Origin: Ceratodon purpureus
Lineage: Eukaryota > Streptophyta > Bryopsida > Pseudoditrichales > Ditrichaceae
Length of the DNA stretch: 64,000 nt
Reading direction: 5' to 3'
Assembly: GCA_014871385.1 (NCBI GenBank)
Contig: CM026431.1
Coordinates: 15,417,118-15,481,117, forward strand
Shown piece by piece: positions 1 through 8,813 of this stretch. Positions within the stretch are counted from its first letter, which is position 1, and each line of letters opens with the position of its first letter. The translations under genes were made by a program, and so were the position numbers. The notes beneath the pieces were generated by a model. That model did no database searches and was not told the DNA's origin. It saw nothing but the letters and a program-made list of their open reading frames with translations.

Positions 1-1
1 G

Positions 2-1006
2 TATTACTTCAGCACTAGTGTAACCATTCTTGTACATATCACGATGTGGAGGGAAGGTGACGAAATCATGAAGCAGACGCATTATTATATTTCAGATGAT
101 AAGGCGCATGATTCGGCATTTGTGCAACATTGCTTAATGTTGCATTGGGACTGGGTGGTTGATGCTGGACTTACTGTAGAGGAACATTGGGTATTTAGTG
201 ACGGCTGCAGCTCGCAATTCAAGTGTGCCACTGCCATGTACTTTGTTAGTCGATATCCGTCGCTCACTGGGGGGTGCTTGATGCGGTGGAATTTTTTTGA
301 ATCAGCTCACGGGAAGGGGGAGTGGGATGGTGCAGGTGCAGTCGTGAAAAGGGCGCTGAGAGCGGAACAAATTCAAAACCCCCTGAGGCCGCTTCAGAAT
401 GCTGGGCACGTTGTCGAATTTTTGAAGGAAAATTACTCTGAGCGTGTTTCCAGCACATACGCTCAGTCAACAACTAACCCAATTTCTCGCATCTTCTGGA
501 ACATTGGAGAATTTGAAGTAGATCACAGAGATAGTAGTGTTAAATGTCGTACTTTGCCTGGCTCTAAGAATTTGCACTCTGTCATGGGATTCTCTGTGTC
601 TGACCCTACTCTTCTTAGAACTCGTGAATTATCTTGCTTTTGCATCCCTTGTGTCGATGGTGATTGGAATAAATGTGAGAACTCCTCTCATGTGCAGGAG
701 TGGAAGGTACAGCGTCTGCAGCCGCTTAGTACCGGCGCTGTAGCAAGCCAGCTGGATTTGCTTGATGACGACGCCAACTGGATTCACGATGGAACTTCTG
801 TGGAGATAGGTGACTTGGTGTGCGTGGGTGACAATTTCATGATCCCGGCAGAGAGTGACAACGAAGATGGAGTGGATTACTACATACTGCAATGTCAACG
901 TACGAAGTTTGTATTGCAGGAGGGTTTGTCATGTCCATGGGGCGGAGTTTTTTCTGCCGGGGATAAGGTGATCCGAGCTAAGTATTATAAAAAATATGGA
1001 AGATGA
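2..1006 (+). CDS. Transposon-like protein of unknown family, 5' partial
   Basis: The reading frame is open to the left window edge (from base 2), so the ATG at 44 is probably internal. The protein carries an SDGCSSQFK motif around bases 200-230 followed about 35 residues later by FFESAHGKGEWDGAG and VVKRAL. This D...HGKG.DG layout resembles uncharacterised, multicopy, probably transposon-encoded plant proteins; that is recollection, not a search. The C-terminal third (IGDLVCVGDNF, DYYILQCQ, AGDKVIRAKYYKK) looks like a small beta-rich reader-type module. The ORF stops at TGA 1004-1006, but the same frame continues as sensible protein (KTYVFCDRAVDAHVDAHLVRA) to a TAG at 1196-1198, so the TGA may be a nonsense mutation. 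It converges on the SET gene, whose stop lies at 1391. Function unknown; transposon origin is an inference. Confidence 0.55.
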   Translation, partial: YYFSTSVTILVHITMWREGDEIMKQTHYYISDDKAHDSAFVQHCLMLHWDWVVDAGLTVEEHWVFSDGCSSQFKCATAMYFVSRYPSLTGGCLMRWNFFESAHGKGEWDGAGAVVKRALRAEQIQNPLRPLQNAGHVVEFLKENYSERVSSTYAQSTTNPISRIFWNIGEFEVDHRDSSVKCRTLPGSKNLHSVMGFSVSDPTLLRTRELSCFCIPCVDGDWNKCENSSHVQEWKVQRLQPLSTGAVASQLDLLDDDANWIHDGTSVEIGDLVCVGDNFMIPAESDNEDGVDYYILQCQRTKFVLQEGLSCPWGGVFSAGDKVIRAKYYKKYGR

Positions 1007-1307
1007 GATAAAACATACGTGTTTTGTGATAGGGCGGTTGATGCACATGTAGATGCTCATCTGGTCAGAGCTTGCAAGTTCCCAATGGTTCTTGGAGCCC
1101 ACAGAGTTAAAGGTAGTCCCGTCTATAAGATCACAGCTGAGTCAAAGCGGATCTGTGAGGATGCGTTGAGGGACTGGTGGGCATTTAACGAAGAATAGAA
1201 ACCCACGTTGAAGCATAGTAAATGTATTTCCTGAAGCTTAATACAAACACTGAATGCAATTGCCGTAAGATCAACCGACAGTTTAACATGTCCAATATGT
1301 CCAGTAT

Positions 1308-1463
1308 GTACAATATTCAAAATATGTACAATATGTCTTTTAGAAATGTACTACATGTGTACATTGTGTACAGTAAGTTCTCAGTGTACACTAGTTAGAA
1401 CAAGTACTGGTTACTTCTACTTTTCCCCTGCATACAGAACTTCCACACTTGCATTCAAAGTAC
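1308..1463. repeat. GTAC-rich cluster 1
   Basis: Eight GTAC tetranucleotides occur in 156 bp (first bases at 1308, 1326, 1348, 1359, 1368, 1386, 1404, 1460), where under one is expected by chance. Several sit in a repeated ATATGTACAATAT context. The cluster spans the gap between the two convergent genes and runs into the last exon of the SET gene. GTAC is the core bound by plant SBP-box factors, but subterminal transposase-binding repeats are an equally good reading. Confidence 0.55.
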
Positions 1464-2493
1464 GGCAGGTCAAGGTCCTCTCTACTGAAGTCGGTTCCGT
1501 AATCCCATGTCAGTTCCTCCAATGGCTGAATTTTCCGCTTTGTAAAGAAAGCCAGCTGGTAAAAGCTCCTGTCTAACCTCCCAACTAGGACTGGAACATC
1601 GACTAGGTTCGCATCTTCGCACCTGTAGATACAGAAAAAAAAGGTTAGGAGTGTGGAAATACACGTATAATACGGCTGAGACTAGGAGGAGCAATTACAA
1701 GTGGGACCCACCGGTGATTGAGGAATCTGGCCACATTTCCGAACCGGGTTGCATCCAGGCATAAAGCAGAGTTGTCGTCCAACACTCGTTCGGCAGCCCA
1801 ATCGGCATCAATTTGTAAGCTATAAGTCGAGCCACCTTTCAGACTGCGGTTCCTATACATCTGTTCAGCATTTGTCAAGATTTCCCCTGTCATCTCAAAG
1901 ACAAATGCACCTCTAGGGATAGGTACTGCTGCCCGGATACCCCATCCCATGTGGGCTGTACGGAAAACTTCTACTGCGTATCGCATCCCCTGCTGTACAA
2001 CACGGTTCCCACAATCGCTACGGCATCCGCACTTAGCATTACACTCAGAAATGAAGGCGCCCGACTTGTGAACCCCACATGTGACAACACTCTCAATACG
2101 GCGTAGTTTAGTACAATAGCACTGTAGAGTATTCGTACACTCGTAGGCCTCATGTATGCGTCGTCGGAGAAAAGAATCCGTGAGGAATCCGCCAGCCCTG
2201 TATGGAAATCTACCGCCGTTGGCACTTGTTGCACATTGACATGCACACTTGGCGGTCAAGCAATCTCCTGATGGGCATGAACAGTAGGACCCCACACCGA
2301 GACTGGACAGCGTAGGATTCACATATGCAAGGTCGTATACAATGCTCTTCTTGATGTACTGAAAACTAGGCAAAGGAAAATCAGATTTCACAAGAGGGAT
2401 TGGGGTCTTCTCTAGTCCCCTAGACAAATCTTCAATCATATAACTGGACTGGCCCTGGTAGGTTTCCCATCCCAACAGCCCACATTCCCACAA
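1391..2493 (-). CDS. SUVR4-like SET-domain histone H3K9 methyltransferase
   Basis: Two exons are read on the minus strand: 1712-2493 and 1391-1622, joined over an 89-bp GT-AG intron (1623-1711) that restores the codon for Arg in the catalytic NHRC motif. The order is a short N-terminal stretch (LSRGLEKTPIPLV, FQYIKKSIVYD), a pre-SET zinc cluster (CSCPSGDC, CACQC, CNAKCGCRSDCGNRVVQ), a SET core (GWGIRAAVPIPRGAFVFEMTG, DADWAAERV, GNVARFLNHRC, EELTWDYG) and a post-SET CKCGSSVCRG. Every element matches the plant SUVR1/2/4 subgroup, which methylates H3K9 at transposon chromatin. No WIYLD domain is seen. The frame is closed by a TAA just upstream of 2493, so the first ATG could be 2439, or an unseen 5' exon may be spliced in. 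A GTAGGT donor in the neighbouring upstream gene (see that entry) raises the possibility of one joint transcript. Confidence 0.85.
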
Positions 2494-2635
2494 ATGTTAT
2501 CCGACAATGTGCATTCATTGAAGTGAACCCCGCAAACGAGGCTACAATACAATGCTGGGCCACAGTTAACTGCATGCCATAAATGCACACACACAGACTA
2601 CCAAAATTGACATAGAATTTCTATCTCCAGCGCTC

Positions 2636-5600
2636 CTACTTCCGCCCCTTGGACGCCGCCCCACCTACCTTACGTTTCTTCTCCCCTTTCTTCTTTCTTG
2701 AGCTCCCGGGAGAGGCCTCGTCACCGCCATCTACAGCCTCTGGTTGCTCCTTCGCACGAGCCCTCGTGATCCTTTCTGTCGGAGTGTGGGTTTTTGGTTC
2801 TAAAAATTCGCCACCAGCAAGAGCTTCGTGAAAAAGCTGAGTCACGCTCTTATCCAAGGGCTGTAGATTTTCAATGGCAACCTCTTGGCAAGGAGGATTC
2901 TGCTGAACGGGGACAGGTTGATTCTCTTTCTTCCCGCGACTCTCTTCTCCCCTCTGGATATCACCTGCAATGGGGAAAGGAGTCAGTAATGGAAAGTAAC
3001 TTAAGAAAACAGAGTACGCCTAAAAAATCTATTAAGAGTCGGCATACTAAAAAACTGTGAAGAAGTCTTACCTGTGGGTTCCAATGCGGCACTTTCAGCA
3101 TTTGTCAAGTCGTGTTTCCTCCCGGGTAGACACTGGGACCCGGGAACAGGTTCCGGCGGTGGAGATGTAACCTCCATGTGCGTGTCCACCATCTGCAGGG
3201 GAGCAACGATGTCACCTCTGTCCTCCATATGTATTACTCGGATTGGAGATTCCCACTTCTCCTTCCCCCCGGGTTGCTCTTCATTACGCTCCTCTACGAT
3301 TACGGGACTGATGAAGTCTGGGTGGTACGACTTCAAAATCGGCAACGTACCCTCCGATGATTCTGCAGCCGCATCCTCCTCACCCTTCTGAGTTGACGTG
3401 GTTGTCCCGGAACTGGAGGGGAGCCTAGGCATCTTCACGTCACCGTCTTCATCACTTGAGGACTCATCGTCAGAGTCTAGCTCTGGCTCTGAAGGTCGTT
3501 TTCTCCCAGCACCTTCTCCCTCTAAGCACTCAAAGACGTTTGGTTCATCCCTTTTCCGCTTCGCTCCAGTCGCATTGATCTTCGACAACGTCCTAGAAGG
3601 GGCGTGTTGCAACGGTGTTGCCAACACTCTATCAAGTCGCACACCAGGTTGAGGATCGTAAACCTGACTCGACCTTTCTTCTAGCAAGATAGGAAGCGAT
3701 GCAGCAGGCGCATGGAAGGAGAAGCTCGAAGTCTCTGCGCCAAGAACGCACCAGAAATAGAATTTAGTTTAATTAAAAAGTACTAACTGTATACAAACGG
3801 ATCAGCAAAAGGACTATCTAGTACCCTGAACAGGACTCTAATGTATTTTATGTACAAACAATATACCTAGAATACTAACAGTATGCTAAGTGTTATACAT
3901 CAGGTACTTAAAATGCACAAAAGTAGACTGAGTACAAGAATTCTGTACATAGGCTACGAATTTAGTACAAGGGCACAGTGGCTTCATCACTGCATTCGCA
4001 ACGAACCATACATATAGGACTATAACAAGGAAGCCGATTAAAGTATGTACATAGTTTTAGTACACTAGAAATTCAGCTCCTTTAGACAATGTACCCACAC
4101 TGACCACAATGTACTGAATATACTATACACGATGAAAGAAGTGCACGAGCAAGTGGACTGTATCCATGAAGAGTACATTCACAAAGCATGGCCGCAACTT
4201 GAAGGTTTAATTCTAGACGTAAGTACATCTACAAACAATTAAGTACACAACAAGTTTGCAAATTCGAAAACTTAGTACTTTCATTATACAAAATACACGG
4301 ATGTTACAAATTTTGACCCGACTGTACTGAGCAAATCATTCGCATATACATTAAAACTAAACGTACCATTCGACGGCAGCATCTCCTTTGCACAACTTGC
4401 CCTCGCCTGGAGAACTCTGCTCCTCTCCTGTACCACGCCTAGCTGCCTCCCTCGGTCACGCATTTCTGGAGATGGATGTCCCCACCCAAAACTGTTGTAC
4501 CAGTCCGGATGGGGAATTGCTCCGCAGCCCTTGGCAACGCAAGCTTGACAATTGACGAACACCACAGAGGCACAGAAAGGATGGTAAAGGTGTCGACAAC
4601 AAGATATAACTACATCATTACAAGGGAAGGGAAAAAGACAAAGGCAGCAGGCTGTAATTTCGACTGCAGCAGGAGCGCCTTGACTCCCAACGACGGCCGC
4701 ATCACTGGACTCCGAGTACACCATAGGGCGCGGCCAGATGGACGCATTGCTCTTCCCTCGCTTCAGCTGGAAGTTCTCCGCTGACAACGCATCAAATAAT
4801 TTCTGTCTCCCCTCTAGCATTGCTGCCACCCCCTCAAGCTCCAATTCTGCGGCTTTTTGTTCACCCAAGTCTACACGCATCTGAGCCTCTTCCTCCTCAA
4901 GCTGCTCCTGAATCCCTTCCATCTTGATTTTCTCCCAAACTGAGCTTAATCCCTCTGCCTCCAGCACGTCGATGCGGACACTTTTCTGTTGAATCTGATG
5001 CTTGCAACTATCCACTAAGCAGGTTCTTTGCTTGCACTTCGACCTTGCAGCCTCCGTCCTCTCCAAACACTGGACCTTCTTCACAGCCATTGCCTTTAAC
5101 TCCAAGTGCAACACCCCAATCAACCCCTCTAACTCCTTCAGCCTCTCCTGCACTAATCCCTTCCTCCAGCCCACTAATCCCTCACTACGATCCTGTACAC
5201 TACCCTGCACGCACACCCCAGAACCCATCCCACTCTCAAAATTTCCATCACAGTCCCCTGTCTCTCCAAGGCAGGACCCTAAACCCCCTTCCCCTCCCTC
5301 TGTCTTCGCAGGCAGCGGCTTCCTCTTGCTGTCGAATGTCCCGCCCTCACGCTCCCCCTCCGTTCCAAGCTCCACTTTGATACTGCGCCACTCCTTTCCC
5401 CGCACATCCACGGGCCCCTTCCCTTCAAAACTCTTCCTCAACGCCAACAGTTTGGAGAGGTCTTGCTTGTACCTTGAGCGTTGGCGTTCGTTTGTCTCTG
5501 CCCCGAAGGCACACCAATCCACAAAACGAGCCCCTTCCTCGTATTCGAAAGTGACCCCCTCCGCGAACTTCACCTTCACATTATTCGGGATTTCTCCAGG

Positions 5601-6086
5601 TCCATGCTGGTACAGGATAGGGTGGAGAAACTTAACCCGCGCCACGACCTCAGGAACCTTGCAATTAAGCCAACAAAATCCCGCGCGCCCTGCATCTCCG
5701 TAACGACCTCCGAAGAGCTTCTTCACAGCCTCGGCTCGTACCGTGTTCTTCCGGAACCGATGAGGGTTGTCACCTTCTAGGGGGAGGTTGTACTCCCTGT
5801 GGAAATCCTCCCTAGTGAGTACGCGAGGGGGCGCCTTCAGACGCCGGATTTCGGCTTCGACATCCTCTACCGACTGGATCTTCTTCACAGATCTCCCAAC
5901 CTTCTTCTGCTTAGATGCCGGAACAGCCTCCTCGTTGCGGACCGCGTCGTGGTTCCCCCCTTCCTCATCGCTGCACGCCTCCGTCACGGACTCCTCCCTC
6001 CTGCTCGATACGCCGCTCTTTGATTGCACTGGCCTCCTCCGCCCATTCCCACCCGACGCTGTCCGCGCTTCCAAACTCTCCTCCAT
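2636..6086 (-). CDS. RING-like, coiled-coil nuclear protein (903 aa), unknown family
   Basis: Three exons with matching phases: 4367-6086, 3072-3734, 2636-2964. Donors and acceptors (GTACGT/GCGCAG and GTAAGA/TTGCAG) keep one frame across all joins. The N-terminus is basic and acidic by turns. Residues ~95-215 form a compact, unrecognised domain (DFHREYNLPLEGDNP, GFCWLNCKVPEVVARVKFLHP, FVDWCAFGAETNERQR). A Lys/Glu-rich coiled coil follows at ~315-440. Residues 480-521 hold a RING-like Cys/His cluster (CCLC, CCRHLYHPFC, CQAC). The last third is acidic and disordered with likely nuclear signals (AKRKRDEP; SRKKKGEKKRK). The 632-bp first intron is the GTAC-rich cluster. The strong donor AAG|GTAGGT shortly before the stop suggests that some transcripts continue towards the SET exon. 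I do not know its function; an E3-ligase-type role would rest only on the RING-like cluster. Confidence 0.7.
3780..4366. repeat. GTAC-rich cluster 2, inside the first intron of the RING-like gene
   Basis: Seventeen GTAC tetranucleotides lie in 587 bp (for example 3780, 3821, 3852, 3904, 3932, 3945, 3965, 4047, 4060, 4091, 4111, 4172, 4222, 4242, 4274, 4324, 4363), where about two are expected. Most read TGTACA, AGTACA or TAGTAC. Apart from these motifs the intron is ordinary AT-rich DNA. The last copy sits on the splice donor itself. Confidence 0.6.
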
Positions 6087-6312
6087 GGCGACCCTAAACC
6101 CTTAGAAAAAACTGATTGCTACGGCATACCCCTCGATGACAACCCCAGCCCCGTAACCCAACGCTCTCTCAGACCCAAAACCCTACCAACCTCGCTATCG
6201 CTAAATCCCTCCCTCAACGTCCAGGACGGGCGGAGCAACGCACGGCAACAACAACTCATTCAAAATGAAGAATCTCTAACCCCCGCCAAACTGAGGTGCG
6301 AGACGACGACCG

Positions 6313-6400
6313 GCGGTCACCGGTCAGCCCCTGAAATTACCTGCGGTCACCGGTTGCATAGTAAAGCTGCGGATGCACCAACTGGTGACCACCGGTTGCT
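6313..6400. repeat. Three GGTCACCGG-type motifs upstream of the RING-like gene
   Basis: GCGGTCACCGGT occurs at about 6313-6324 and again at 6342-6353, and a mirrored relative (GGTGACCACCGG) at about 6384-6395. They lie 230-320 bp upstream of the start codon of the minus-strand gene and could be promoter elements or element-end motifs. Nothing else recognisable is present between 6087 and 6540. Confidence 0.3.
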
Positions 6401-6538
6401 AGTAGAATTGACACCTAACTCAGCAGCTGAAATGAATAACTCAGTCACTAATGCTTCACGCCTGGGTTCTAGGAAATCTACATGCGGGGCTGTTTTTATG
6501 AAAAAATATCAGGAATTTAAATGAAATGGACAGCTCAC

Positions 6539-7800
6539 ATGGTGGGTGAGTGATAGACTTAGGAAGATTGAAAAAGAAAATTTAAAAAAAAAAAAAGAAA
6601 AAAAAAAGATATATATATGTATAATAAAATAAAATAATAATGAATTCATGAAGAAAAATAAAATGGAAAACTTAATCGATTAATTGGATCATAAATGATT
6701 CAAAAAAAAAAAAAAAATTAAATAAAAAAAAATATAAAAATGAAGTGATGAAGAAGAAACAAAAGAAAATTTATAAATAGCCCTAAACTATAAAAAGAAA
6801 CAAAACAAGACAACAAAATAAAATGAATGCAAATGTAGTGGAAAACTAAGGAGGTGATTCTTCTACTGATTTAGGAAGTCTATGGTAAAGGATGTCTACA
6901 AAAGGGTTGAACAATAAAAAACAACTAAATAATTAAATAAAGATTGGATCCAATAAAAAAGAATGAATGCATATATGAAGATGATTAAACTTAAAATTGA
7001 ATCAACATATTAGAACTTTAAAAATAAACCCAAAAAAACGCAAAAGATTAAAATAATTGCAAATTAAGTGAAGAATTCCAAAGGTGAATATATGACATAA
7101 ATAGAAAGATAGTAAAGGATGTCTACAAAAGGGTTGAACAATAAAAGACATTTAAATAAACAAATAAATATAGGACCGAATAAAAGTACGAATGAATGAA
7201 TTAAGAGAAAAAATAAATAAAAAATTGATCAATTGTGCTAAACTTTAAAAAATAACCAAAAATAAAAAATAAAAAATGCAATTGAAGTAGAAGCTCACAA
7301 GGTCTGTAGATGATAGATTTAGGGAGATGGTAAAACAAGTCTATAAAAGGATTGAACAATCAAATAGAATTTAAAAAAGATCTAGGACCCAATAGAAAAA
7401 AAGAATGAATGGATGAAGAAGGAAAAACTAAAACTTGAATCACTAGATTAGGACTATTCAAAAAAATAATAAATTAAAATAAATAATAATGAAATAAAAT
7501 AAATGGAAATGAAGTAGAGAATTCACAAGGTGAAGAAATGTTTTTTTTGGTGGATGGGATAGGATGTCTAAAGAAGGATTGAACAATACAGGAAAATTAA
7601 ATAAATACGAAGGATAAGGGTAGAAATAAAAAAAAATGATGAACATTTGGATGAAGGACAAATAATGAAAAATAAATTTATATATTGATACTTATAAAAA
7701 ATTAAGAACAAAGAAAGATAAAATGAATGCAAATTAAATCGAGAACTCACATGGTGAGTAAATGATAGATTTAATTAAGGGTTAAGATGTCCTATATACC
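6539..7800. repeat. Diverged ~215-230 bp AT-rich tandem repeat, about 6 units
   Basis: Units begin with a CAAGGTGA..GATAGATTTAGG-like block near 6539, 6851, 7083, 7298, 7526 and 7750 (spacings about 312, 232, 215, 228, 224). Within each unit the blocks appear in the same order: GGATGTCTACAAAAGGGTTG, GAACAATAAAA, an AATAAAT-rich stretch, GAATGAATG..GATGAAG, then TTGAATCA..TTAGGACT. The first unit is longer. No credible ORF is present. The copies are clearly related but strongly diverged, as in an old satellite-like array. Confidence 0.65.
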
Positions 7801-8813
7801 TACGTTTAATGTCCCTAATACCATGTCTTGTATCTCAAATGTATCCTATGGACAATCATTCAACAAGTATTTCAATCACACTACACCTTATATTTACAAG
7901 TTCAATAGGGACACCAAAATTCAAATTATATACAAATTTTCATGACAATAAGCACACCATGTATCCGGTTTCATCAACTATTCATCCAAAATAAGCATAA
8001 ATTCTACTTAACCATAGCTCAAGGCACATAAAAAAATAAAGATACCAAGTTCTACATCTAAAATCCGTGGCTGCAAGGAAGATCCACATCACAACGTTGT
8101 TCACATTGGATGCTGCAGCCTAATTCAAAGCAGCCAGCTTGTCACCGTCCTCTTTTCCCCAGGAATCCTGCACACTATGCTCGCAGTCACTCTGTCCACG
8201 TGACAAAGACGTCCTTCCATTGGTGGAGCCAGATCGGACGATGCTCGTGCCATCAACCATATCCCTTTATCCAACGGCCATTGGTGACTCGGACATAGTA
8301 CTCCTGGCAGAATACAGTACTTTGGAGTACAACTGGTACAACAGGTTTTTGCCAAAAGTGACATGGGTCTAACGTACTTTCACCCCTTAAACTAATTTAA
8401 AAATAAAAGTGATGTTGTAATTAAGTAATGTAAAAGTAAAAAATAGATGCAAAACTGAAAATAAAAGTGAAAGCTATTTTTATTTTTATTTTTATCCTGA
8501 ATACAATTGTTCAAGCCTACGTCAACATGCTTTTACTTTTCATATCAAATTTACACCAAATTTAAAAGTAAAAGCGTGTTGATGGTAGAACGATGATTCT
8601 ATTCCGCTTGGCAGGTTCACTGTGCCTTCTGAAACAAATGGTTAATGTGCTAACCCTGACCTTTTTCGACAGTCTAATCTCATCTGGTGCTTCCTTACGC
8701 TTCCGAGGGAAAGCATACTCTAAAACATGTCACTCGGTCACTATTTAGTCAAAATTGATTACAAGGTACCAGCACCGTACAGTGTAACTAATGTAATCAG
8801 TGTAATTTTAGGC
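7801..8813. other. Intergenic; GTAC-rich cluster 3 at 8298-8377
   Basis: No convincing gene lies here. Five GTAC motifs occur within 80 bp (8298, 8317, 8327, 8336, 8374), with two more near 8766 and 8777. The stretch 8400-8600 is A/T-rich with a repeated AAAAGTAAAAG motif in both orientations (about 8403-8475 and 8530-8575). This region includes the 3' flank of MUTS2. Confidence 0.4.

Noticed and set aside
5002..6105. Several long plus-strand ORFs rich in Ser and Pro
   Set aside because: They are antisense shadows of the minus-strand RING-like gene, which has domain structure and consistent splice phases.
6100..6524. 166-aa plus-strand ORF divergent from the RING-like gene
   Set aside because: Low-complexity Pro/Thr composition, begins inside the antisense of the RING-like gene and shows no domain.
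7458..7750. Phe/Tyr/Leu-rich minus-strand ORFs that look like membrane proteins
   Set aside because: They arise from A/T-rich repeat DNA; no splice or homology support.
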